DNA from: Cinnamomum chago
Taxonomy: Eukaryota > Streptophyta > Magnoliopsida > Laurales > Lauraceae
Assembly: GCA_038049695.1 (NCBI GenBank)
Contig: CP142457.1
Coordinates: 61,996,501 to 62,060,500 of the forward strand
Reading direction: 5' to 3'
DNA: 64,000 nucleotides
Below are positions 24,786-36,820 of this stretch, in pieces. The translations under genes and the position numbers were made by a program. Below the pieces are notes generated by a model that worked only from the letters and a program-made list of their open reading frames with translations, was not told the DNA's origin and searched no databases. Position 1 is the first letter of the stretch. The number at the start of each line of letters is the position of its first letter.

Positions 24786-24837
24786 TATAAATATATATTT
24801 TTTGATAAAATATATAAAGAAATATGAAAAAATTACT

Positions 24838-24905
24838 TGAAGAAGACTCAAACCCTCGCTCTATTACTTGAAGTCCAATGTCTTTCACCAATTGAACTGT
24901 TATTT
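24838..24905 (-). mobile_element. Putative tRNA-derived SINE head
   Basis: On the minus strand CAGTTCAATTGG (A-box-like) is followed about 45 nt later by GGTTTGAGTCT (B-box-like). The ends are not defined and no duplication was found. It could also be a degenerate tRNA gene. Confidence 0.35.
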
Positions 24906-25540
24906 TTTTGTAAATAAAAAAAAAGATAAAACAAAAAACCGTAAACGAACCAAACCTGTTCCGTTCCGTTCGAGCACATGGGTGGTTCAGTTCAATTTAG
25001 GAAAATAGAAAACCGACGGGTTCAGTTTAGTTGATGGTTTCCCCTCTAAACCGATCCAATCCGATCCGCCCATGTGCACTCGTAAATGCTACATAGTGAG
25101 CTATATATAGCGATTGTAATGAAATATAGTGATGTGGCAATGTGAGTTTTATTAGTGTAAAAATCTCAAATCTTTTATAGGAGCCAATTTTGTGTTTTTC
25201 TAATAAATTAGAATTATACAAAGGATGGGCAATTTTAGAAAATGTTGTTGAGGAAAAGAAATTTTAAATTAAAATTGTTTGGCACTACTAAATTTATATT
25301 TTTAAAATAGCGCAGACGCTGCTAATCCACATTCTACCTTTGCATTGAGTAGAGCCAATGAACTCGATCATGATGTGATCTATTTCAGCTTGGCTATATG
25401 TCTGAAAGATGAAATACGATCCTTTGAGAAACCACATTTATGTAGTGTCCCCATCAATGGAAGTCCAAATTTTCCATTTTCCCCATTTTTTTCTATCCCT
25501 CTCATTGGAAAATACTTTTCTGTGGGTTCATGAAAAATTG

Positions 25541-25660
25541 AAGTGGAATTCACATCAAACAATAGAAAATGTTGTCTATGAAAAAACTGTCATTTCATAA
25601 AAGTGGAATTCACATCAAACTATAGAAAAGGTTGTCCATGAAAAAACTGTCATTCCTTTC
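25541..25660 (+). repeat. Two-copy tandem repeat, 60-bp period
   Basis: Both 25541 and 25601 begin aagtggaattcacatcaaac, and each copy continues through atagaaaa.gttgtc.atgaa and aaactgtcatt. The copies differ at only a few positions. Confidence 0.9.
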
Positions 25661-28600
25661 CATCTTGACAAAAAGCAATCATACAGAGTGCCAAAAGGTT
25701 AATGGCGTCAAAAGAGGATCACAGCAAATGTGTTGTGTTCTTTCTGAAGTTGGTCGTTCGGTGGCCTTTCTTGATTATTCTCCAAGCCAACTTGACTCAA
25801 TAATGGCAAGGTTCTCTCTAGATAGTAGTGATCATTCTCCTCTCTACATCCTTGCATACTTTAATAGTTTTGTCAGCGTTTTCATAGTCTGAACTATGCC
25901 AGTTTGACATTAAAAGAGATTCCAGAAAATTCTAGAGTTTTAAAACCTTCTCAGCCATGCAGAAATACAACCCAACCAGTGATCAATATCTCTATCCACC
26001 CATGAAGTTTGAAGCAATGGTATAATGCGATGTAATGTTTTGGATTGGGCCTAAACATTATGTTGGAAGATTTCCATTTATTCATTAACTGAAAGTGGAT
26101 GGATGTGTTTGGATCACCTGAATTGCCAATGTGTGGCACTCGTTTTGTATTCTGTCGTATCCAGAAAAAGAATGTTTAGATTAGGGTGTTTGGATTTACC
26201 ATCAATGAGAAATAAGCATGCTGGAAATTGTTAGGTTCCTTAAAAAGATGATTAGAGTGGGCGCAGACAATAAATATTAAAGGCAACTCTACCTATCAAT
26301 AATCACTGCCTCTGATAAGATGACTGGCCAAATTTGAGGAAGCTACTATTTTGGAGATATTATCCAAATAGGACCAATGAAGCCCACTAACATGACTCTT
26401 GATACATCTGCAACTTTGCTTCTCTGCCTTTAGAAAAGGCTTCATTCCACAATTTCTTTTACTAATTCCCACTACAATCATTTTGAGGCAAAGATGATCC
26501 CACAAGGAGGGATATGGGGTTCCTAAGTTTAGGAGACAGAAGCACACATGCACTCAGAGTTTTTTCCATTTATGGGACTTCCACATATGCATAGTGTGAG
26601 GATTTTTTTTTTTTTTATCTGCACCATCTGCTAAAAAAGAATCCCCTGAACTAAAAGCAATTACCAAATCCCTGCAAAACAACATTGGGGGAGTGCCATA
26701 AGTGAAAGTCACCCATTTATCAACACTGGTGCATTAATGCAATATTCATAAAATCACATGGTGAGATGAAAACCAACAAACAATAGCAGTGGCCAATAAT
26801 AATCTGGTAGGACCAATCAACCCCATCAACCTTTTCGTTGATGCCATGTCTCGAACTGGGTATTCAGAGGGAAAAGACAGCAATGTCTGTTTTGGATTTC
26901 TGATATTTCCATTTGCCTTAAAGCTAGAGTCTTGCACGCTGCTGGCACTTGTGTCATTCACAGCTTTTTCCTTCTTTTGGCAGAAGCTTGTGTCAACAAA
27001 AAACGAAAAAGAAAAAGAAGCAATCATCAATCCTAGGGAATTCTGCAAGCAAAGCCCAGATTCCCCAAACTTGGCAAGACTATGAGGTTCCCCTGCGGAA
27101 TATTTTAATGTCAAAAACATCAAAGTTTCTAGCTAAACACTGGATATCCAATAAAAAGAGACAGTGCTAGATAACTACATGAAACTTCAGTCATAGTGGA
27201 TGATACCAGAGGGGACAAGTGCCTTGCACGCAAATTGAAGATGTCACCACCATCCAATTTAAAGAATGTAAAAGATAGTCGCACTTTGTTTTTTTAATGA
27301 AAAAAAAAAAAATTTGCCATGCACCATATGCACCATCACTATCAGTCCTATTTACAGTGTTTGAGGAAGTCTCGTTTAATTTTTATTATCGAGATAATGA
27401 TAGCCTTTTATTAATTGCAGATCCCCTCATTGGTCTATGTACAATAAAGTGTAAATAGCTATCCATGTTTTCAACAATCCAATTATAATATACCAAATCG
27501 ATTCAAAAGAAGATTGGCCCAACATGAGTCACTGGGTGACGTGGGCATAATAGATCTTATCAAGCAAGATCAAGGCAACACAAGTTAATTGATAGTGGCA
27601 GCATAGGGAAGTCCCACGCCACCATCAGCATGAGATAATTTCCTTGCATATAATAAGGATGAGTTTTCAAGGACACATGAGAAACCCACATATAGATTTG
27701 GAGGCACATGCAAATCAATTGGGTCATAGTAAAACAGTTTAGCTTTGGAGCCCTTACGTAGAAGATTATGGTAAGATCTCACCCCATCCTACCATCATGA
27801 TTGATGCATCAAGACAGACATGGTTTGTGAGCTCAAGTTTGTCCACATATTACCATGCACAAGATTCAGATCATCAAATATACAAGAAACAGTGTGTCCC
27901 TAAGCTAACTAGCAAAGAGCAACTATCCTAAACAGGGGCAGGATTTAAAAAAATTAGAATTTTAGGACTGCTCCTTTTTGAAGTAGATTTCATCTTCAGA
28001 CCAGCCCACAAGCCAATAAGTTTTCTTAAATCCCAAGTAGCATGTTGGATGGCAGTTAATGGCCAGGTTCCTGAGGCCTAGTCTGCAGTCGCCCAGGCAA
28101 AGTCTGCCTAAGAAGCAAGCAAGCTGATATATTCGCTAATTCAAACTGGGCAGCTTTTTTTTCTTTCCTTTCTCCTCTCTGGTTTGTTTACTGAGGCTAA
28201 TTCCTACTAAAATATTACCAATTATTGTTTGAATTGATGTAATGGAAATGGCTCCAGCAGTCCAGCTGCCCTGTCCACAATTCAATTTAAATGCAACTTT
28301 TCTCCAATCTGGGATATTGGTTCACTGATAAAGATGTAGGGGGACTTCTTGCTTCTTCTTCAAATATGATACTTGGCTTTTAAGTGCATGGACTTTGAAC
28401 ATCTTGAAGAAGATGTGATCATCTTGGGTAAGTCAAACTGAAATCTCTAATCATGGAAAGAATCTCCTCCTGCTGCCTGACTCTGCTAGGCAAGACATTT
28501 AGCTGAAGGATCATACCTAATTTAGTAGTCCCTCCCCTCTTCGTGATATATCAGGTCTTGGGTATAATACTAAGATACTATAATGTCAAGGGAGTCAATT

Positions 28601-28789
28601 GCTCGTCTTCATGGATCTAAAGTTTGTCACTTGAATATATCTTCGGTCATGTGGACTAGCAGAAAGAATTTGCTACAGTAAATAGTGTGGCCTGAATAAC
28701 ATATGATGGTCACAAATACCACACCCAACAGTCATCCTTCAATGAGTCCAATGTCTGGGAGATGTATCTGGCCTTTGGACAATGGATCA

Positions 28790-29770
28790 GACAGACAAAT
28801 CACAAATGCCAAGGAATGAAAATCCATGGTCACATTCCATCATAAAAGATTCCCACCCGGCAAGAGAATAACTGATAATGGCTGGAAATTTTCAAATCAT
28901 AGTATTTCTAAGGAACAGGGTAAGTGCTTAGAAAACGGGTAAGTGCTTAGAAAACAAAATACAGAACCTTGACATGATCTCTAAAGAAATTAATGACAAC
29001 CAAGAGAATTAAAGTTCGAGCTCAATAATGGTGCTGAGATGTTGAGTTTTCTTACAAGAAGTCTTGCTGAGTTGAAAGATTTAACCACCACTCCAACAGG
29101 TCATAGTTTTCAGTTGACCCAAGATCAAGAAGAGAATGTAATCCACAGTGGCTAGGGTTTGTGCTATTCTAATGTAAACATGAAAAAAACAATAGAGATT
29201 AATGAATATAGAAAACATGATCTGCAATACTTGGCCTTATTCATGAATCAGGAATGCAGGTGAGACCTAATGGTGCAATAAATTGCAACCTGGGATTAGG
29301 TATTAGCCAAGAACCACAAATCAGCTTTCATCTAAGGAATCAAAATCAATGGTCCTAATCCATCATAAACCACCCAGGACGAGAAGAACCGATAATAGCT
29401 GGGAATTTCCAAATCACAGTATTTCTAACAAAGGGTAGATTCTTAGAAACTTATAACAACAAGGAGATTAAAACCTCGAGGTCAAGAAGGGTGGCGATGC
29501 TGAGGTTCCCCACAAGATGTCACAGTTGAAAGATTAAACAATTCCAGTTGATCCAAGAGCATGAAGAGAAAATAATCCCTAGGAGCTAAGATTCCTCAAA
29601 TTCTAATATGAACTTGAAAATAACAACAGAGGTCTATGGATACAAAAACATTATTTTCTGAAATACTTGGCCTCATCTGTGACATGCACATGCTAGTGGG
29701 GCCTAATGGCGCACCAAAATGCAAGCGGGATAGAGGATTAGCCATGAACCACAAATTAACTCTGTCAAAC
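28790..29770 (+). repeat. Diverged tandem duplication of about 500 bp
   Basis: Copy 1 runs from about 28790 to 29325 and copy 2 from about 29305 to 29765. Aligning landmarks are ggtc(a/c)(c/t)a(a/t)tccatcata, gataatggctggaaattt against gataatagctgggaattt, cagttgac.caaga, and the closing ttagcca(a/t)gaaccacaaat. Copy 1 also holds a 19-bp direct repeat (gggtaagtgcttagaaaac twice near 28920). No protein frame is preserved. Confidence 0.75.
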
Positions 29771-31511
29771 ATTGACAATCATTCGATATAAGGCAATAAG
29801 GCATAGGAAAACCAAGGGTCAAAATAAGTCAGTCAACAGTCTCTGGTTATCATCTAAAACCAAACAACAAGCAATGTCCAATGGAGCTGGATTTTGCAAG
29901 GTGCCAAATCTACAATTTCTTTTGCATGAGTTGCCAATGAGTCCCACCAATAACCATGTCACCTGATGAGGCCAAATCACACATGACACTTGCAAAGTCA
30001 GGCGAGTGGGGTTCTTCACAAGGGGCAAAACTACCATAACTTCCAATAGAAAAGCAACAAAGCATGTTGTTGACAAAAGGATTAGAAATTTACCAACAAT
30101 CATCTTCATCAGTCAAGACGACCAAAATTAAGGTCAGGAATAGTCCGTAATCATCACATTAGACTGGATGACTGCCAATGTCCAACGGGACTGATTTGAC
30201 GTAGCTAGCTAATCCAAAAATGCCCCTGTTTCAGCTGGCCAGTGGGCCCCCACCTACATGCCTCCAATACCTGTTTTTGTATCATATTACCAAAAACACA
30301 GAAAGCCCTGAGGTTTTAATGGCAGAAAGTGTGAATAAACTGTTGTGTAGTCTGATTCAATCCCTATATTTATATATCAAGTTTGGCCTTTAGTTAGAGT
30401 ACCTTTATTACATTCTGGAGTTGTCTTCATGCGTTATGGTAAGCCCTAGATTTAAATGTTGAGTTTATGTGACATGAGGGTATCACAATACTTTCGGGAG
30501 TTCTTTAGATAGGATCCTCGAAAGTTTGTGACCATATACTGTTTATGCGGACACATTGCTAGCTGTTCAATCAGAAGGCACAAATTGATAGCTGTTACAG
30601 TGCTTTGGAGCAGAAAAGTGTTAATGTATGATGGAGCTGATTTGTGTTAATGGCTAATCCGCAACCCCCACTTGTATTTCAAAGAACAAGGAACATAGTT
30701 TCTTGGGCTCCAACACATCATGTAACTCAAATCATTTCAAGTGAAATGTCCTTCCCCAGACCACAGAGCATTCTAGGATGTTTTTGGCTGGAACTTTCTG
30801 TGTTTGCCAATATGGTGACCTTGAAAGCAGCCCTCCTCAATAATATAATTTTAAGCGAGTGAATGAACTGCATAATAGAGCTAAAGAAAAATGAAGAAAA
30901 GAGAAATAGATTACATTTGGTCTACATCCCCAAGTCCTTTTCCAATCATTTTAGGTAAGTAAATGGATCAAAATATTGACATGGAACAAGGTAATCTACT
31001 TCCGGTAACTTACAGATGGCCCTTCCCATAAAAATAAATCACAAGTAGAAATTCATAAACATCCTGACATGCGCGCTAAACCAACCAGACAAGCAATATA
31101 ACATTTTATAAACATAGGAGTCAGAAGCTAAATTCCAAAGACTAAAACTTAACACCAAGTCCATGAGATACTGCATACTAACAAACACAGACAAAGAATA
31201 GAATATACGTAGCAATCACAGACAAGAATATTAAATGACATCTACTATCACAAAGCTTAACAGATTCAGAATTATCCACTAAATTAATCACCCACACATA
31301 TTTTCCATCTCTCTTGACAAAAAGAAGAAGTAAAGGCAAAAGGAAAAAACAAAAAGCAAAAACTCAAATAGTCATCATTCAAATAAAATCAGAACCTATA
31401 TGATTTCATATGCTATCAAGTAAAAAAAAAAACAAAGAAAAATGAAAGCAAGTGGAAAAATTCATCTTCAAAGCCCTGGCAAGTCAAAGAGAATTCACCT
31501 GGCAAACATTG

Positions 31512-33227
31512 CTACATGGTCCCTTCCACTTTCACAGGTGTTTGATTCACATGAGTCTCAGTCCACCCAGCATCCACACTCCCATTCAAACCATCATCAA
31601 CGAAATCGCCCACACGCTTAACCTTCGATTCGGGCGGAGGAAGAACAGGATAATTCCCAGAGAAACAAGCATCACAAAAGCTAGGCGCTTCCTCCCCTAG
31701 GAATTCCCCCAAGCTCTCTAATGATAGGAATGCAAGCGAATCACACTGGATGAATTCGCGAACCTCTTCAACACTCATTCTATTGGAAATCAGCTCCTCA
31801 GAACTGGGAGTATCCACTCCATAGTAACAAGACCCAATGATTGGGGGGCTTGCAATTCTCATGTGGACTTCTTTAGCTCCTGCATCCTTGAGCAACCTTA
31901 CTATCTTCGACGAAGTCGTCCCTCTCACAATCGAGTCGTCGACCACGACGACTCGCTTGCCCTTCAGGACGGCCTGCACAGGGGCGAGCTTGAGCTTGAC
32001 CCCAAAGTCTCGAATTTTCTGTGATGGCTCGATGAAGGTGCGACCCACATAGTGGGATCGGATTAGACCCTGTTGGAAGGGGACTCCGGCCTTGGCGGCA
32101 TAGCCAAGGGCGGCGACGAAGCCGGAGTCTGGGACGGCAATGACAACGTCGCAATCTACCGGCGCCTTGGCGGCCAGAATCTGGCCGAAGGCATAGCGGG
32201 ACTCATAGACGGAGCGGCCGAAAACGGTCGAATTGGGGAGGGAGAAGTAGATGTGTTCGAACACGCAGGCCTTTCGAGGGCGGTGGGGGAGGAGGCAGAG
32301 GGAGCTAATTCCGGCGGCGTCGACGACCACGACCTCGCCGGGATTGACCTCACGCTCGTAGGTGGCCTCTATGAGGTCTAGGGCGCAGGTCTCGGAGGCG
32401 AAGACGACGGCGCCGTTGCTGCGGCGGCCCATGACTAGGGGGCGGAAGCCGAAGGGGTCACGGACGGCGACGAGCTTGTCCTCGGTGATGAAGACCATGG
32501 AGTAGGCGCCCTGGAGCTGCTCGCAGGCGCCGACGATGCGCTGGAGGAAAGGCCGGGCTTTGGAGATGGCGATGAGGTGGAGCACCACCTCCGTGTCGGA
32601 GCTGGTGTTGAAAATGGAGCCCTGGTCCTCCAGCGCATGCCGGAGATGACGGTAATTGACGAGATTCCCATTGTGGGCGACGCCGACTGACCCAAACCGG
32701 TACCCGGCGACGAACGGCTGGACGTTTTTCAGCATGGAGGAGCCGGCGGTGGAGTATCTGACATGGCCAATGGCGGAATTTCCAGGGAGCAGGTCGAGCT
32801 TGGACTGGGTGAATACATCGGAGACGAGGCCGACGCCGGTGACGGACTGGAGGATGTTCTTGTGGACAGAGACGATGCCGGCACCCTCCTGGCCGCGGTG
32901 CTGGAGGGCGTGGAGGGCGAGGTAGCAGAGACGGGAGGCTTCCGGGTCGCCGTAGATGCCGACGACGCCGCATTCCTCACGGGGCTTGTCTGATTCCTGG
33001 GATGTAGGGTCGTCGTCGCCGGGGAAGAAGGTGGAGATGGCGGTTTTGGAGGAGGAGTATAGTTTGAAAGAGAGAGAGGGAGGTTTTGAGGGGTTTAGAA
33101 GGGTTTTGGGAAATTTGGAAGGGGCTTTATGAAAAAAGTGGAGGGGGGATTTTTTGGTTGTGGATGGTGATGATGATGTTGATGATGATAAGGGGGAGGA
33201 GGAGGGAAAGAGATTGGATGTGGCCAT
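31512..33227 (-). CDS. ASE: Amidophosphoribosyltransferase (glutamine PRPP amidotransferase), plastidial, intronless
   Basis: A 571-aa single-exon frame. The enzyme makes 5-phosphoribosylamine from PRPP and glutamine, the first committed step of de novo purine synthesis, in plastids. Residues 1-84 are Ser/Pro/Lys-rich and fit a plastid transit peptide. The mature class II glutaminase domain begins with nucleophile Cys86 (EECGVVGIYG), followed by HRGQEGAG, HVRYST, AHNGNLVN and SSDTE. The C-terminal phosphoribosyltransferase domain has the PRPP loop VVVVDDSIVRGTTSS (about 426-440). Cysteines 321, 467, 518 and 521 (CVFEHIYF, GSCYYG, FCDAC) match the four ligands of the 4Fe-4S cluster in the Bacillus-type enzyme. 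Length and lack of introns match Arabidopsis ASE1-3; which of the three it corresponds to cannot be told. The frame is intact and GC-rich. Only one copy lies in the window. Confidence 0.97.
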   Translation of the reverse strand: MATSNLFPSSSPLSSSTSSSPSTTKKSPLHFFHKAPSKFPKTLLNPSKPPSLSFKLYSSSKTAISTFFPGDDDPTSQESDKPREECGVVGIYGDPEASRLCYLALHALQHRGQEGAGIVSVHKNILQSVTGVGLVSDVFTQSKLDLLPGNSAIGHVRYSTAGSSMLKNVQPFVAGYRFGSVGVAHNGNLVNYRHLRHALEDQGSIFNTSSDTEVVLHLIAISKARPFLQRIVGACEQLQGAYSMVFITEDKLVAVRDPFGFRPLVMGRRSNGAVVFASETCALDLIEATYEREVNPGEVVVVDAAGISSLCLLPHRPRKACVFEHIYFSLPNSTVFGRSVYESRYAFGQILAAKAPVDCDVVIAVPDSGFVAALGYAAKAGVPFQQGLIRSHYVGRTFIEPSQKIRDFGVKLKLAPVQAVLKGKRVVVVDDSIVRGTTSSKIVRLLKDAGAKEVHMRIASPPIIGSCYYGVDTPSSEELISNRMSVEEVREFIQCDSLAFLSLESLGEFLGEEAPSFCDACFSGNYPVLPPPESKVKRVGDFVDDGLNGSVDAGWTETHVNQTPVKVEGTM

Positions 33228-33442
33228 GGACTGAAATGAGAAAAAGGAAAACCAAAGGGGTGGTTGGGAGAGAAGAGAGGTTTGTGTTTGGACTTGGGAA
33301 GATGGAGAGATTTCTCTTCCCCTTTTAAGAAAAAAAAATCTGTCTAGTCTAGAATGTGGGAATCAAACAGAAGCTATGGTGACTTCCATCGTGTCAAGCT
33401 CAAGCGTCTCCTCCTTATCAGTGGAAGAGGACTCCGCAGGGC

Positions 33443-33450
33443 TTTTATAT
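33443..33450 (-). promoter_or_regulatory. Candidate TATA box of the amidophosphoribosyltransferase gene
   Basis: ATATAAAA on the minus strand, 216 nt upstream of the ATG, in a sensible position for a leader of about 185 nt. The leader is rich in CT on the minus strand. This is positional inference only. Confidence 0.4.
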
Positions 33451-33455
33451 TTTGA

Positions 33456-36400
33456 TATGATGATCTCAGCCGCCCAAAAAGGAAAAACGAGTGCCCTGCT
33501 TTGCATGGATATCAGGCTTTCAACTCAAATACAAGAGGGTCCCTGCAAGTGGGACTTGTTAATATATTTTTATAAGCAAAATGTTTCCATACTGGTGGTG
33601 GTGGGTAGCTCTCACTCACTCTTGCAATGAGAAACATCATGATGGGCGCATCTGGCCCCACTGAGCACAAGACCAACCATGGAAACAGTCATCCTTCATG
33701 GCCGAGGTATTAAGTTTGGAGTCAATCCTATGCTTCTTTAACCCATTGATTTGTGGTCTAAAATTTAACGACTTATATTAAAAAGAAGAAATTTAACCCT
33801 CAATTTAACCGTTCAATCCATTTCAATTAGTGCAAATCCATCGGCTCTAGCATTATTATGAGGGGTCCCGTGGGCACGAATAGTATAGATTAGTGATAAG
33901 TAGCTCTCAACATGATATCTCTCACCTTAAGACTATGAGAGTTAACTTTTTGTCCAATTCAGTTCGTTGAGATGGGTGCAAATTCATGGGCTCCGACTTT
34001 ATTATGACGGGATTGCATGTGTGTGAATGGTTCAAACGAATGAGCTCATTATGTGTTTTTCACTATAGGATTGTAAGAGTCCGAATCCGATGAGGTAAAA
34101 GAGCTGTCTCATAATAACATGACAGACCGTAGTTAATCCACCTATAATTACAGTGTGTGTGTGCCCCCTTAAAGGATTCCGATTCAGGACTATGAGAGTT
34201 AACTCTGATAGGAGCGTTGTTACGTTTCTCGTTTTTATATATTATTAACAAACTATATTATTAATTTTATGGTGAGGATTGCGAGGATAACTCTTATTAA
34301 AATAAAATCTGCAAACGTAATATAGTAATGATAAACTAGTAAGGCGTTCTCCGCTTAAGATTTTAATAGTAAATGCCGACTGTGAAGTTTTTAACTTTTA
34401 ATGACGTTAATGTGAGTTCCAACAAGTGGGATGACGTCAGGTGCTTTCTTACCTATTAAAATAATTGCACAAAGTAAAAATTCCCCCAATCACTTGTTAA
34501 ATTAAAACTTAAAATGATCCCACGTGTCTCCCTCAAGTCTCTCTTTAATAATTTACTTGTACAGTGAAAAATAAAAGAGGAGTCAAATTAAGAGAGATAA
34601 AAAACAGGGCTCAAGTCAAAAGTGCTAAATTACAAAAAACCACCTATTCTTTTTCATTCTCTCTTAATTTAAGCATTTGCTTTACAATACTTTACAAGTA
34701 AATTATCTAAACAGCCTTAGTGGGTGAAGTGGAATTCCAAGTTAGGCTTTCTTAAAATTCAAACTACTCAAAATAAATGCCTTTAGAGCATATTTGGTAA
34801 CAAGTTAGGAATCCATAGATCTAATGGGAATAAAGATTCATCATCGATGATTTGTATAGTTGATGATTTCATATTAATATTGATGTATATCGAAGTTTAT
34901 ACCTAAGAAAAATACAGTTCAGTGTGCAAATCAACTTAAGTGATGAATTTCAAATCTTATGAGGGTGATCAGATCTAAAAATCGTAACAAAGGAAGATTT
35001 CCGTTCATTCAAATTCTTGAAAATTTACAATTGTCAAATATGGATTTACCACAATTTTCGAAAAACTGAAAATCTTTTTCCCAAATATTTAATCGCGAAA
35101 CGTGACTTTAGTGTGTTTAGATATCTTTGAGTTTTACTTCAAAAGGAGTCTATCCCATAAAATTGACTTTACATTCTTAATCATATGATAAATCTCATGG
35201 ACAACCTCTTCCTCATTGTGATGTTTGGTATTAAGGCAGGCATTAATTTTATACAATCCAGAATGTTGTAGGTCAATTCCATGGTGGAGTTCCACTCCGT
35301 CCCCTAGGAAAGTGTGAGGAAGTTATCTAGGCTCCTCCCTTGGATGCATTGGAGATGTAACATGTATAAAGTATGTGATTTTTATTTTTTGTTTTTTGTA
35401 ATTTCTTTTCCGGCAATGGGCCCACATTTAGATCGATTCTCCTTTTTCTTCGATGATAGGACCCCCTGTGATCAATCCACTCACAGCCACTCTCCCTGCC
35501 CTTTTCTTTTAGGGCATGTTTGGTACAGATCCTCAGAGAGGATTTCTGCCCTTTTTCCGCAATCCCGTGGAAAATCCACGTTTGGATCAGCGTGGAAAAG
35601 CATATAGAGGAAGAGAGAAATCCTGGTTTGCAAATATTTTGGAAGTCAGACGCCCCCCCATAGGATCCGCGGAATCCACAAACGCGCGGATTTGCGGAGC
35701 TACAGTGTTTCTGACGTTAATTTAGGAGGGACCGGTTTTTGCGTTTTTTTTGTTTTCATGGGCCCCACAATCAAGATCTAAACCGGTAAAAGTGTTCACA
35801 AGGTCCAAAACGGCTACCATACCAAAAATCAGCCGTTGATTCCATCTATAACTTGAGATATTTGCAAAACCATTCTGACTGTTAATATGCCCCACAATTA
35901 AAAAAACGGGATTATTTGGCAGTCTGTTTTTTTCATTTTTTTTAATTTTTGTGGGCCTCGAAATCATCATCTGAACCGTGAATAGTTTAGAGGAGACCAA
36001 ATACAACTAGGGGCCCAACTTTCAACCGTAGATCTATCCTCTATTTTGAGATATTTGCAAAAACGTTCAAAATCTAAAATGTTAATTTTTTAACTTATGT
36101 GGCCCCCTTTGCACGATCTGAACTGTTCAGAATATCTAAAGAGCCAAAAGTGATTGTGAAGTAAAAGATCAGCCCTTGATATTTCATGGATTATGAGAAA
36201 TTGACTAAAAACTTTTTATTGTTGGATCACACAATGCATGGACTCCATGATTCCTCTCTTCTGCCAAACGTGAAACTATTTTTAGGAAATCCTCTTTGAG
36301 GATGACTTGATTCCAACAGACCAAAGAAAACCTCTAACTAAGGGATTCTTGTCAATTTGCCAAACGTGCCCTTATAGTACATGACCAAATCTGACACTTA

Positions 36401-36815
36401 TTCATCCAACTAATGGTAGCCACTTAATTGAAATCCTAAAAAGGAAAATGGTTCCTTTAAAGAAACAGTAAAATTGAGGGCTATAGACAAAAGGGTTGTG
36501 ATAATCTAACAAATCTCCACATAGATATATGTCCCATTTAGATATTCCCATCCCCTACCTCATTTATGATTGGCAAGCCTTAGGTGGCCCCATGAGAGAG
36601 TCTATAAGGAAGGTCTGCTGGCGAGCACAAATACAATTTCACAAGATGTGATATGCACTATTGGACATTCCATCTGTCTTTAGTTTGTTTTCCATTTATA
36701 GGGACATTATTTAATGATTATCTATAGATCTTTACCTTTATTTCTTCAATTTCATCCACTTATAAAACGAAATTCATGAGTTTTTAAGTATTCATTTTCA
36801 TGTAAATAAATCATT
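33456..36815. other. Intergenic stretch with degraded repeats
   Basis: No gene seen. Weak echoes of the GAGAGATAAGG foldback family lie at about 33885-34210 (atatctctcaccttaagact and ctatgagagttaac strings). A Tourist-like element occupies 35512-36371. The rest is AT-rich with nothing I can name. Confidence 0.5.
35512..36371 (+). mobile_element. Tourist-like (PIF/Harbinger) element, 860 bp, non-autonomous
   Basis: Termini are GGGCATGTTTGG and, reverse-complemented, GGGCACGTTTGG, with TTA on both sides (35509-35511 and 36372-36374). The first ~250 bp nearly match the short copy at 10170-10426, on the opposite strand. No transposase frame remains, so movement would need a partner element elsewhere. 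Confidence 0.85.
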
Positions 36816-36820
36816 TAACT

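Larger units (their letters stand above)
24280..31511. other. Long intergenic stretch without recognised genes
   Basis: Contains a Mutator-type MITE, a tRNA-like SINE head, a 60-bp tandem repeat and a diverged ~500-bp tandem duplication (listed separately). No open frame here shows a domain I know. The frames at 25632-25892 and 26746-27123 are the longest with mixed composition, but have no splice-site support and no recognisable homology. Confidence 0.5.

Noticed and set aside
26746..27123. 125-codon minus-strand frame
   Set aside because: No domain, no homologue recognised, in repeat-bearing intergenic DNA; likely chance.
32073..32993. Several plus- and minus-strand frames overlapping the amidophosphoribosyltransferase
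   Set aside because: Shadows of the GC-rich coding frame; no start context or motifs.
36500..36520. aatctaacaaatctccacat considered as an LTR end plus polypurine tract of a larger element
   Set aside because: The solo LTR with matched TAACT duplications ends at 36821, so this string is outside it and unpaired.
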